Assembly (NCBI GenBank): GCA_964370815.1
Contig: CAYJKQ010000010.1
Coordinates: forward strand, 27,402 to 91,401
Origin: UBA12087 sp964370815
Lineage (GTDB): Bacteria > Chloroflexota > Anaerolineae > Anaerolineales > Villigracilaceae
Direction: 5' to 3'
DNA: 64,000 nt
Both the position numbers and the translations under genes were made by a program. The notes beneath the pieces were generated by a model. The model was not told the origin of the DNA, made no database searches, and saw only the letters and a program-made list of their open reading frames with translations. Shown here piece after piece: positions 1 to 7,638 of the stretch. The first letter of the stretch is position 1, and each line of letters starts with the position of its first letter.

Positions 1-564
1 ACGCAAGCCCGGATCCTGGATGCTGCTGTCAGGTGTTTTTCAATTTCAGGGTATAACGGAGCCAGTGTAGATGAGATCTGCTCGGAAGCTGGCGTCAGTA
101 AAGGTGCTTTTTACCATCATTTTCCTACCAAACAAACTGTCTTTCTGGCGCTGCTTAATGGTTGGCTGGGAACTATTGATATAGGGCTAAAAGCTGTCCA
201 TCAAGATACTGTACCGGAAACCTTGCTGCACATGACGGGCATGCTGCCGGTTATCTTTGCGAGCGCAGAAGACCGCCTGCCTATGTTTCTTGAATTCTGG
301 TTGCAAGCCAGCCGTGATGATGCTGTTCACCAGGCTATGATCGCACCCTATCACTATTTCACAGATTATTTCACCAGTTTAATAGAATCTGGTATTTCCG
401 AAGGATCGCTCAAAGAGGTTGATCCAGAGATAATTTCCCAGGCCATTTTGTCGATCGCCATTGGAACGTTGCTGCAAGGTCTGCTCGATCCGCAGCGCAC
501 AGATTGGTCCAGGGTGGCAGAGCAAAGTATCCAGGCGTTATTGGCTGGGGTGATCAAGAGTTGA
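1..564 (+). CDS. TetR-family transcriptional regulator (5' end outside window)
   Basis: The reading frame is open from base 1, so the start lies upstream of the window; 187 residues are visible. The first visible residues form the TetR helix-turn-helix: a run reading SGYNGASVDEICSEAGVSKG followed by AFYHHFPTK, the classic recognition helix and the YHHF/K signature. The rest is the helical ligand-binding domain, too divergent to suggest an effector. TetR proteins are usually dimeric repressors of adjacent genes. The stop is 24 bases before the start of the epimerase-like gene on the same strand, so the regulator and the two dehydrogenases that follow are probably cotranscribed. The family assignment is secure; the target is inference. 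Confidence 0.88.
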   Translation, partial: TQARILDAAVRCFSISGYNGASVDEICSEAGVSKGAFYHHFPTKQTVFLALLNGWLGTIDIGLKAVHQDTVPETLLHMTGMLPVIFASAEDRLPMFLEFWLQASRDDAVHQAMIAPYHYFTDYFTSLIESGISEGSLKEVDPEIISQAILSIAIGTLLQGLLDPQRTDWSRVAEQSIQALLAGVIKS

Positions 565-588
565 TCAAATAGATTGAGGAGTTGGAAC

Positions 589-1590
589 ATGATTTTAGTT
601 ACAGGTGCAACCGGTCACATCGGGAATGTGCTGATCAGACAGCTGCTGGATAAAGGCGAAAAAGTGCGCGCTCTGGTATGGAGAGGCGAAGACACTACAC
701 CGATCCGGGGTTTGGAGGTTGAAACAATTGAAGGTGATGTCCTTGACTTGTCCAGTCTGAAAACAGCCTTTAAAGGGGTGGATACCGTCTTTCATTTGGC
801 TGGCATTATTTCTATTATGCCAGGAAATGATCCGTTTGTTTGGGAAGTGAATGTGCAGGGGACCCGCAATATTCTGCAAACTGCCCGGCTGTCTGGAATC
901 CGTCGTCTTATTTACACCAGTTCCATCCATGCCATCGCTCGTGCTCCGCACGGCTTGCAAATAGACGAGACACTGCCATTTGACATGAACAATCCTTATG
1001 GTGCATATGATCGCTCAAAAGCCGAAGCCTCGCTCGATGTTCAAATAGCCAGCCGGGATGGTTTGGACGCTGTCATTGTGTGCCCTACCGGGGTGATCGG
1101 TCCATATGATTTCCGGCGTTCTGAAATTGGAAATGTCATTTTGGATGCTGCCAGGCGAAAAACTACCCTGTATGTGGATGGCGCTTATGATTTTGTGGAT
1201 GTACGGGATGTAGCCGATGGCATGATAAAAGCCAGTGAACAGGGTCGCAGTGGCGAAAGCTATATCCTTTCCGGGCAGAAGATCTCTGTGCGGTACTTGC
1301 TGGAGACTGTCCGCGAAGTGACAGGATATGCCTTCCCAAAGATCAAGATCCCCTTTAACTTAGCTGAATCCATGTCCCGATTAATGCCCGCTTATTATAA
1401 CTGGCGCAAAACCAAGCCCAAATTTACACCCTACTCACTGGAAGTATTGCAAAGTAATTCAGATATCAGTTATGCCAAAGCTGCACGCGAGTTGGGTTAT
1501 AAGCCGCGTCCAATATATGCCAGTATTACCGATACGGTGCGTTGGTTTCTTGAGAATTACATCCTTTTATTTGCCAGGAAACGTACTTGA
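589..1590 (+). CDS. NAD-dependent epimerase/dehydratase family protein (extended SDR)
   Basis: A 333-residue extended short-chain dehydrogenase. The N-terminal Rossmann motif is TGATGHIGN (GxxGxxG), and the catalytic pair is in NPYGAYDRSKAEA (Tyr and Lys of YxxxK), with the usual Ser in YTSSIHA. Such enzymes act on nucleotide sugars, dihydroflavonol-like ketones or steroid-like substrates; the substrate here cannot be read from sequence. An ATG at 589 is preferred because GAGG/GGAG lies just upstream (576-582); the frame is also open from a TTG at 574. It sits between the TetR regulator and a classical SDR, all on one strand, suggesting one regulated oxidoreductase operon. Confidence 0.85.
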   Translation: MILVTGATGHIGNVLIRQLLDKGEKVRALVWRGEDTTPIRGLEVETIEGDVLDLSSLKTAFKGVDTVFHLAGIISIMPGNDPFVWEVNVQGTRNILQTARLSGIRRLIYTSSIHAIARAPHGLQIDETLPFDMNNPYGAYDRSKAEASLDVQIASRDGLDAVIVCPTGVIGPYDFRRSEIGNVILDAARRKTTLYVDGAYDFVDVRDVADGMIKASEQGRSGESYILSGQKISVRYLLETVREVTGYAFPKIKIPFNLAESMSRLMPAYYNWRKTKPKFTPYSLEVLQSNSDISYAKAARELGYKPRPIYASITDTVRWFLENYILLFARKRT

Positions 1591-1611
1591 TGCATTTCGA
1601 TCAGAGACCAG

Positions 1612-2406
1612 ATGAATGAGAGATCCAGGTTTGCAGTTGTAACAGGTGCTTCCAGTGGTATCGGGGCAGCAACAGCCCGAAATTTAGCTTACCACGGCAT
1701 GCACGTCATTCTGACGGCACGTCGTTTGGAAAGATTGCTTGAATTGAAATCTGAAATTGAGGGGAATGGCGGGAAGGTGGATGTTTTCCCAGTGGATCTA
1801 ACCCGGGAAAATGAACGGCAATCATTGTTTGATGAGGTCCATACCTTATCGGGGAATATTGATCTGCTTGTAAATAACGCCGGGTCAGGTTGGTATGGTT
1901 ATTATTCCGATATGCCCTGGGAAACTGCCCGTGAGATGATGGCGCTGAATATCTCTGCATGTGTTCACCTTACAAACCTGTTTCTTTCCGGTATGCGTGC
2001 GCACGGGCAGGGACATATAATCAACATCGGTTCCATTGCAGGAGGTTTTCCCAACCAGGGTGTGGCTGTTTACAGTGCAACCAAGTCCTTCCTGGATGCT
2101 TTTTCATCCGTCTTATATCGTGAATTGCGAGGCTCACGGATCCATGTCAGCGTGGTGCGGGCTGGACCTGTCGTCACAGAATTCTGCGAATCAGCCTCCT
2201 TGAGGAAAGGTGGCAGACATTTACCAACAGAATATATGGGCGTTACTGCTGAAAAAGTGGCTCGCAGCATTTGGGATCTTTTCAAACGGCCTCGTAAAGT
2301 GATCTATGTCCCGGGTTATCTGCGCGTTACACCCTTGGTGGAATTTTACTTTGGCTGGTTAGTCGACAGGCTTGGTCCACTTCTATTAAAACACCGTACC
2401 CGTTAA
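1612..2406 (+). CDS. SDR-family NAD(P)-dependent oxidoreductase (classical)
   Basis: A 264-residue classical short-chain dehydrogenase. Visible motifs are TGASSGIG near residue 12 (cofactor glycine loop), NNAG around residue 90, INIGSIAG with the catalytic Ser, and YSATKSF with the catalytic Tyr and Lys. The C-terminal 40 residues are hydrophobic and could lie on the membrane. It follows the extended SDR by 21 bases and probably belongs to the same transcript. Its last four bases overlap the end of moaA on the opposite strand, so the two genes are tail to tail without room for a separate terminator. Substrate unknown. Confidence 0.85.
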   Translation: MNERSRFAVVTGASSGIGAATARNLAYHGMHVILTARRLERLLELKSEIEGNGGKVDVFPVDLTRENERQSLFDEVHTLSGNIDLLVNNAGSGWYGYYSDMPWETAREMMALNISACVHLTNLFLSGMRAHGQGHIINIGSIAGGFPNQGVAVYSATKSFLDAFSSVLYRELRGSRIHVSVVRAGPVVTEFCESASLRKGGRHLPTEYMGVTAEKVARSIWDLFKRPRKVIYVPGYLRVTPLVEFYFGWLVDRLGPLLLKHRTR

Positions 2407-3383
2407 CCACCGATCTGGTTCATGACTCGCTTGCGGGCGATCTCACCGTCTGCCAGGCCATGACCCCAGGGTTTGTTCCATACAGCATCCAGGATCAGGT
2501 TTTGGATCTCAGGTTCAGTGGCACCAGACCGTAGGGGGGTCAACAGATCAATTTCAAGATCCCGTAAAAGGCACATTCTTAAGATACCATCCGCTGTCAG
2601 GCGGGCGCGTGTACAATCGGAACAGAAGGGTTGGGATACCGATGATATAAAGCCAATATCTCCTTTTGCACCCGGAATATGGAATACCCTGGCTTCACCA
2701 TCCAATTTCCCGCCATTTACCGCTTCCAGGGTCCCAACTTCTGCCTCCACGCGGGCTTTGATCTGGGTTGCTTTGATTACCTGGCTCAATTGAAAATCAG
2801 TGGCTCCTCCGAAAGGCATCATTTCAATGAAGCGAACCTGCCAGGGATTGGTCATTGTCAGTCGCGCCAGGTCTGCTACTTCGTCTTCGTTATACCCTCC
2901 CACCACAACTGCATTAATTTTGACCGGAGTCAGTCCGGCTGCTTCAGCAGCCAATATTCCTTCCCAAACATCTTCCATATCTCCCCAGCGTGTCAGTCGT
3001 TTGAAACGGGCAGGATTGAGGCTGTCCAGGCTGATATTTACCCGTTTTAAACCTGCCTTGGACAGGGGGCCAGCCAGGCGTGACAGCAAGACCCCGTTGG
3101 TTGTCATGGTCACAGTATCGATCCCGGCAGTGGCAACGATCCCGCGCACAATTTCAACCACATTTGCCCGGATTGTTGGCTCCCCACCTGTCAGTCGGAT
3201 CTTGTTAAACCCCAGTTTGGCGAATAATTGCGTAAAGATCAGGATCTCATCATCCTGCATTAATTCGGCATTCGGCCGAAAGGTCATATCCTCAGGCATG
3301 CAATAAAGACATCGCAAGTTACAATGATCTGTCAAACTTATTCGCAAGTATTGAATTTTTCTTCCAAAGCGATCAATTGCCAT
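2403..3383 (-). CDS. moaA: GTP 3',8-cyclase MoaA, molybdenum cofactor biosynthesis
   Basis: A 326-residue radical SAM enzyme catalysing the first step of molybdopterin synthesis, rearranging GTP to 3',8-cyclo-GTP. The N-terminal cluster motif is CNLRCLYC (Cys21, 25, 28). The second 4Fe-4S cluster is formed by the C-terminal CSDCTRARLT plus the Cys in RMCLL. The protein ends in GG, the conserved tail needed for activity in MoaA. The middle region shows LTGGEPT, typical of the SAM-binding segment. No other moa or moe gene is in the window, so it stands alone. The ATG at 3383 has a GAGGG ribosome site. A Mo/W-cofactor role fits with the tungstate transporter further along. Confidence 0.95.
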   Translation of the reverse strand: MAIDRFGRKIQYLRISLTDHCNLRCLYCMPEDMTFRPNAELMQDDEILIFTQLFAKLGFNKIRLTGGEPTIRANVVEIVRGIVATAGIDTVTMTTNGVLLSRLAGPLSKAGLKRVNISLDSLNPARFKRLTRWGDMEDVWEGILAAEAAGLTPVKINAVVVGGYNEDEVADLARLTMTNPWQVRFIEMMPFGGATDFQLSQVIKATQIKARVEAEVGTLEAVNGGKLDGEARVFHIPGAKGDIGFISSVSQPFCSDCTRARLTADGILRMCLLRDLEIDLLTPLRSGATEPEIQNLILDAVWNKPWGHGLADGEIARKRVMNQIGG

Positions 3384-3716
3384 GAACCCTCAAGTCTTTC
3401 TACCTGTAAAGTGAACCAACTCAATAATTCAGTGATAAGGGAAGGGTTTCGCATGTGTGTGTCGCATACACACGAATCCCCAATCCCTATTCGAGAAGAC
3501 ACAAAAATGTCAATCGGTCGTTCATTATATCAACAATTCCTGCCACGAAAAATACACCTGCATGCACACTTGCCTTCCCGTATGGACGCTGGACCGGTGT
3601 GGCGGGCGGTGCCAGGGCATGTTTGTGTTCCGGTGAAAGTATCGGTCGCCAAATTCGCTCTCTCACACCGTCCCGGCGTCCTTCGGCAGTTCGCTCCGAA
3701 TGCATTTAGCGGAGGA

Positions 3717-3742
3717 GGGTGACATACCTGAGCAGTTACGAT
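3717..3742 (+). repeat. Dispersed motif copy A (GGGT...ACCTGAGCAGTTACGAT)
   Basis: This segment ends in CCTGAGCAGTTACGAT. Two other copies of the same motif lie at 7475-7499 (plus) and 9031-9054 (minus). All three share the core GGGT, a short variable piece, then CTTGTGCAGTTA or CCTGAGCAGTTA. The copy here is at the right edge of the GC-rich inverted repeat, as the copy at 9031 is at the edge of another hairpin, so it looks like the conserved tail of a palindromic dispersed element. Confidence 0.45.
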
Positions 3743-3769
3743 ATTTCATTATTTACCGTAAAGAGAAAT

Positions 3770-3798
3770 TTGACTAAGTATGATAGCCGTGCTATTAT
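3770..3798 (+). promoter_or_regulatory. Sigma-70-type promoter for the PIN-TRAM gene
   Basis: TTGACT at 3770-3775 and TATTAT at 3793-3798 are separated by exactly 17 bases. Transcription would start near 3805 and give a leader of about 40 nt that includes the GAGAGGAG ribosome site before the ATG at 3844. Confidence 0.7.
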
Positions 3799-3843
3799 CA
3801 GTAAGAATTTATTGTTTTTATTTTAGAGAGGAGCAATTATTCC

Positions 3844-4899
3844 ATGAGTGCAAATTTTATTGCCCGCATTGTCGGGATGATTTTCTTTGCCATTCTTGGG
3901 GGAATTTTCGGCTACAGGATTGGGCTGCTGAGTGAAGATCAAGCTGCTCTATACACCACTTCCATCACTTTGATAGGGGCTTTGATAGGACTGATCCTGA
4001 CACCCTATTTGACAACCATCCCGGCACGATATATCCGAAACAAATTATCCCGACTCTCTGCTGAGGCATTGTTAGCCAGCCTGTCCGGATTGATTGCTGG
4101 TCTTATTACAGCAGCCCTGTTGGCGTTCCCCCTATCTTTGCTTCCCGAGCCATTTGGTGAGATCTTGCCATTTGTTGGTGTGATCATCTTTGTTTATTTC
4201 GGCATAACTTTGTTTTCCATGCGTCAGTCTGACATAAGCAATTTAATGGGAGGGCTTGGCTCTAAACGTGAAGGAGGCGGTTCTGGTGGAGGGCAGCAGG
4301 TCAACCGTACCATTTTATTGGATACCAGTGTAATCATAGATGGAAGAGTTGCGGACATTGCCAAGACAGGTTTTCTTCCTGGAACCTTGTTGATCCCACG
4401 CTTCGTTCTGAACGAGCTGCAATATATTGCTGATTCATCCGATAGCCTGCGCCGGCAGCGCGGAAGGCGTGGAATGGAAGTTTTGGCAGAACTTCAAAAA
4501 GGATCTTCAGTATCTGTCCGCATTAGCGACATAGATGTGGATGGTGTGCGTGAAGTGGATGATAAACTTGTCATTCTTGCTCGCCAGATGAAATGTCCGA
4601 TCCTCACGAATGACTACAATCTCAACCGTATTGCAGAATTGCAGGGCGTCTCCATACTCAACATTAATGAACTCGCCAATTCTGTCAAATCTGTAGTTAT
4701 GCCAGGAGAGATCCTAATCCTCAGTGTTATCCAGGAGGGAAAGGAATCTGGCCAGGGAGTGGGGTACATGGAAGATGGCACAATGGTTGTCGTGGAAAAT
4801 GGCAATAAATTCCTGCACCAGGAGATCCATGTTTCCGTAACGAAGGTCCTTCAAACCGCCGCAGGCAGGATGATCTTCGCAAAACCGGAGAATGGTTGA
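3844..4899 (+). CDS. PIN and TRAM domain membrane protein (YacL-like)
   Basis: A 351-residue protein with about four N-terminal membrane segments (residues 5-125), then a PIN nuclease domain starting at ILLDTSVIIDGR (first catalytic Asp) and running through VLNELQYIADSS and the later Asp of the DNYNLN segment, and a C-terminal TRAM-like domain (GQGVGYMEDGTMVVVENG). The family resembles Bacillus YacL; PIN domains are metal-dependent RNases and TRAM binds RNA, so a membrane-anchored RNase is the likely role, though the substrate is unknown. The Gly-rich linker near residue 140-150 separates membrane and nuclease parts. The stop codon overlaps a TTG of the cysS frame, so the two genes are coupled. 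Confidence 0.88.
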   Translation: MSANFIARIVGMIFFAILGGIFGYRIGLLSEDQAALYTTSITLIGALIGLILTPYLTTIPARYIRNKLSRLSAEALLASLSGLIAGLITAALLAFPLSLLPEPFGEILPFVGVIIFVYFGITLFSMRQSDISNLMGGLGSKREGGGSGGGQQVNRTILLDTSVIIDGRVADIAKTGFLPGTLLIPRFVLNELQYIADSSDSLRRQRGRRGMEVLAELQKGSSVSVRISDIDVDGVREVDDKLVILARQMKCPILTNDYNLNRIAELQGVSILNINELANSVKSVVMPGEILILSVIQEGKESGQGVGYMEDGTMVVVENGNKFLHQEIHVSVTKVLQTAAGRMIFAKPENG

Positions 4900-4913
4900 T
4901 CCAGGAGATTGGT

Positions 4914-6314
4914 ATGATACGTCTTTATAATACCCTGACTCATAAAAAAGAAGAATTTCAGCCACTTGAGCCTGGAGTGGTTAAACTGTACGTGTGTGGT
5001 CCCACCGTTTACAGTGATGCCCATGTTGGCCACGCCATGTCAGCTCTTGTATTTGACATCATCCGACGTTATTTTGAGTTTCGAGATTTCCAGGTTATCC
5101 ATGTCATGAATTTTACCGACGTGGATGACAAGATAATCGATCGCGCCAACCAGATGGAAGTGGACCCTTTTATATTGGCGGAAGGCTACATCCGTGATTT
5201 TCAAGGACATCTGGTTGATTTGAACATCTTGCCTGCCACCATTAACCCTCGTGCCTCCCGCACAATAGATAAGATCCAGGCTATGATCCAGGGCTTGATC
5301 GACAAGGGTTTTGCATACCCAGCCAGCAATGGAGATGTATATTTTCGGGTTACCAAAGATGATGATTATGGCAAGCTCTCCGGACGAAAGCTGGAGGATA
5401 TGCAAGCTGGCTCGCGTATTGAGGTGGAAGAATTAAAAGAACATCCCATGGATTTTGCCCTTTGGAAATCCGCCAAGCCTGGTGAACCTGCCTGGGACAG
5501 TCCCTGGGGATCTGGGCGTCCTGGCTGGCATATTGAGTGTTCTGCTATGAATCTTCATGAACTGGGAGAACAGATCGATATCCACGGCGGTGGCAACGAC
5601 TTGATCTTTCCACATCACGAAAACGAGATCGCGCAATCCGAAAGCTTCACCGGCAAGACTTTTGCCCGTTTCTGGCTCCACAATGGCATGCTGCAATTGA
5701 GTGGCGAAAAAATGTCCAAATCTCTGGGAAACCTGGTCAAAATATCGGACTTCCTGCACGAACATGATGGCGATGCCATGCGCATGCTGGTATTGAATGG
5801 CAATTACCGTAGTCCGTTATCTTTCACAGAGGAAAGCATCTCAGCTGCCGAACAAGGACTTAACCGCTTGCGAACATCCCTAAAACCTGCCACCTCCGGT
5901 GCTGCAGGAGCCTCGCCTGAAATGGAGAAAAACCTTTCAGATCTTGCACAGACCACTCGCCAGATCTTCACCAACTCGATGGATGATGACATCAACACCT
6001 CCGGAGCATTGGGTGGTATTTTCGAGCTTGTGCGCCAGGTCAACACAACCCGGGATGCAGGCGCAACGGATGAGCAGCTTGAACCTGCTCAAAAAGCCCT
6101 GCGTGAATTGACAACAGTGCTTGGTTTGCGCATGGAAAATTCCCGCACAGGTGGTGATGCGGACAAGTTCGTGGATCTGCTGATCGAACTTCGAACCGAA
6201 CTACGCGCACAAAAACTCTGGGCACTCTCCGACCTTTTGCGGGACCGTCTGAAAGAAATGGGAGTGGGGATCGAGGACGCTAAAGCTGGCGGCACATCCT
6301 GGAAGTGGGAATAG
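4914..6314 (+). CDS. cysS: Cysteine--tRNA ligase
   Basis: A 466-residue class Ia aminoacyl-tRNA synthetase that charges tRNA-Cys. It shows the CGPTVYSDAHVGHA signature (HIGH-type motif with the first zinc Cys), zinc ligands in HIECSAM and the HGGGNDLIFPHHENE block, and GEKMSKSLGN (KMSKS loop). Length matches the family. The start is taken at ATG 4914 because GGAG lies at 4904-4907; a TTG at 4896 is in frame but overlaps the upstream stop. It is the second gene of a two-gene unit behind the PIN-TRAM protein. Confidence 0.97.
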   Translation: MIRLYNTLTHKKEEFQPLEPGVVKLYVCGPTVYSDAHVGHAMSALVFDIIRRYFEFRDFQVIHVMNFTDVDDKIIDRANQMEVDPFILAEGYIRDFQGHLVDLNILPATINPRASRTIDKIQAMIQGLIDKGFAYPASNGDVYFRVTKDDDYGKLSGRKLEDMQAGSRIEVEELKEHPMDFALWKSAKPGEPAWDSPWGSGRPGWHIECSAMNLHELGEQIDIHGGGNDLIFPHHENEIAQSESFTGKTFARFWLHNGMLQLSGEKMSKSLGNLVKISDFLHEHDGDAMRMLVLNGNYRSPLSFTEESISAAEQGLNRLRTSLKPATSGAAGASPEMEKNLSDLAQTTRQIFTNSMDDDINTSGALGGIFELVRQVNTTRDAGATDEQLEPAQKALRELTTVLGLRMENSRTGGDADKFVDLLIELRTELRAQKLWALSDLLRDRLKEMGVGIEDAKAGGTSWKWE

Positions 6315-6634
6315 AATTAACTGTATTTAGTAAAACCCTGTTTAACCCCACAGGGATGAGTTAGGATTCGCCCTCCGTTTTATTTTACATGTCTCCCAAT
6401 ATTTTCCTCTTCACATCCTCTACCTGCCTTGGCGATGATATCTCCAAACATGATGGGATCCAGTTTGGTTTGTCTCGACCTGGTTTATAATCAGAAGAGT
6501 AATTTTTGGAATTCAGATTTTCCACAGATATCATTCAGGGATGGCCTGTTATTATATTTTCTACCCATGATAGACCGTGATTTGCACCCAATTATTAAGA
6601 CAGGAGTTATGCATTTTATGCAACGGATGGAAAG
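6315..6634. other. 320-bp intergenic region before the rRNA methyltransferase
   Basis: A short hairpin (CCCTG at 6336-6340 with CAGGG at 6351-6355) follows cysS but has no T-run. TATAAT at 6486-6491 is a good -10 box with a weak TTGGTT at 6465-6470 (spacer only 15), a possible promoter for the next gene with a long leader. The frame open across 6429-6638 has no recognisable protein. Confidence 0.35.
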
Positions 6635-7369
6635 ATGAAAGAATTCATCTATGGACGCAATCCGGTTTATGAAACCTTGCAGGCTGATCGTCGTCAGATC
6701 ACACAATTGTTGCTGGCTGATGGAGTCCAGGAGAAAAGCCGCCTGGAAGAGATCCTGAACATTGCCAGGCAGCGTAATCTCGCCATCTCCAAAGTACCCC
6801 GTGCCCGCCTGGATAAATTCAGTGACAGCCACCAGGGAATTGCTTTGGAAGTCACCGAGTATCCTTATGTCAACTTGCGGGATATACTCGATCGGGCAGA
6901 ATATCGCCATCAACCATTGTTTGTGCTCATACTGGATACACTTCAAAATCCACAGAACCTGGGTACCCTGATCCGTACTGCAGAATCGGTCGGCGTCCAT
7001 GGAGTGGTCATCCCGGGACACCGCGCCGCAGGCGTCACACCCGCTGTGGTGTCTGCCTCGGCAGGTGCTACGGAGCATATGCTCGTGGTGCAATCCAACC
7101 TGGCTCAGGCTATCTCCGAGTTAAAACATGCCAATGCCTGGGTGGTCGGTCTGGACGAAAGCCCCGATTCATTGCCCCTCGAGCAGGTACGCCTGGATGG
7201 CGCCCTGGCAGTTGTGGTTGGCAGCGAAGGAGAGGGTCTTCGATCCCTCGTTCGCAAGCATTGCGATTTCCTGCTTCGTCTACCCATGCAGGGTCAGATC
7301 GCATCCCTGAATGCAGCCGTGGCGGGGTCGGTGGTTCTTTACCTGGCATATATGGCACGCAATCAATGA
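6635..7369 (+). CDS. rlmB: 23S rRNA (guanosine-2'-O-)-methyltransferase, TrmH/SpoU family (RlmB type)
   Basis: A 244-residue SPOUT methyltransferase. An N-terminal L30e-like substrate-binding domain (YGRNPVYETLQ) precedes the knot domain with its three motifs: LDTLQNPQNLGTLIRTAE (motif 1, with the Asn and Arg), VVGSEGEGL (motif 2) and PMQGQIASLNAAVAGSV (motif 3). This is the arrangement of RlmB, which methylates a conserved G in 23S rRNA, although other TrmH group 3 members share it. It lies alone downstream of cysS; in many bacteria this methyltransferase follows cysS directly, which supports the call. Confidence 0.9.
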   Translation: MKEFIYGRNPVYETLQADRRQITQLLLADGVQEKSRLEEILNIARQRNLAISKVPRARLDKFSDSHQGIALEVTEYPYVNLRDILDRAEYRHQPLFVLILDTLQNPQNLGTLIRTAESVGVHGVVIPGHRAAGVTPAVVSASAGATEHMLVVQSNLAQAISELKHANAWVVGLDESPDSLPLEQVRLDGALAVVVGSEGEGLRSLVRKHCDFLLRLPMQGQIASLNAAVAGSVVLYLAYMARNQ

Positions 7370-7474
7370 TCTTTGGTTACTTCTCAGACCCTTTGGTTTT
7401 TGCTGAAATACAATATGTTCGATAGCATGAAGTTCAAGCCAAGCGTTCTAATTTCTATTCCAGAGAAACCATAA

Positions 7475-7499
7475 GGGTCTTGACTTGTGCAGTTACGAT
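7475..7499 (+). repeat. Dispersed motif copy B
   Basis: GGGTCTTGACTTGTGCAGTT followed by ACGAT matches copy A (3717-3742) and the reverse copy C (9031-9054). Upstream the sequence ACCATAAGGGTCT is a decayed version of the hairpin arm seen intact at 9069-9082. Confidence 0.45.
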
Positions 7500-7508
7500 C
7501 TTTGAATA
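7480..7508 (+). promoter_or_regulatory. Possible promoter for the GH1 gene
   Basis: TTGACT at 7480-7485, a 17-base spacer and TGAATA at 7503-7508. The -35 box lies inside the dispersed motif copy B. The -10 is a modest match, so the call is tentative. Confidence 0.35.
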
Positions 7509-7535
7509 CTCTTGTAATTCGGGAAAGATGGGAAG

Positions 7536-7559
7536 CGGTTGTTATTATGATAACAACCG
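7536..7559. promoter_or_regulatory. Perfect palindrome, candidate operator of the GH1 gene
   Basis: CGGTTGTTAT at 7536-7545 and its exact reverse complement ATAACAACCG at 7550-7559 flank a four-base centre. It lies about 30 bases downstream of the possible -10 box and 80 bases before the start codon. There is no T-run, so it reads as a repressor site rather than a terminator. Confidence 0.5.
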
Positions 7560-7638
7560 TCATAAACACCCTGCCTGCCCCTTTTTTATGAGAAGATACA
7601 AATTACATAGCCAATTTCGTTTATCCATGGAGGCAGAT

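Larger units (their letters stand above)
3384..3843. other. 460-bp intergenic region with a large imperfect inverted repeat
   Basis: The region separates divergent moaA (minus) and the PIN-TRAM gene (plus). It is not just promoter space: 3584-3601 pairs with 3664-3681 over 18 positions (15 Watson-Crick pairs, one G-U wobble, two mismatches). Next to it, TTCGG (3682-3686) can pair with CCGAA (3696-3700), while CTCCG (3694-3698) can instead pair with CGGAG (3710-3714), so two stems are mutually exclusive. The GC-rich block 3570-3720 contrasts with AT-rich flanks. Frames open here (for example 3324-3722) have no recognisable protein. I see no match to a riboswitch I know. It could be a structured RNA, a moaA leader or a dispersed repeat. 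Confidence 0.5.

Noticed and set aside
3324..3722. Open frames in the moaA upstream region
   Set aside because: They run through a base-paired, GC-rich element and show no domain.
3384..3843. Moco riboswitch in front of moaA
   Set aside because: I could not match its helices or conserved bases to the consensus I remember; only an inverted repeat was evident.
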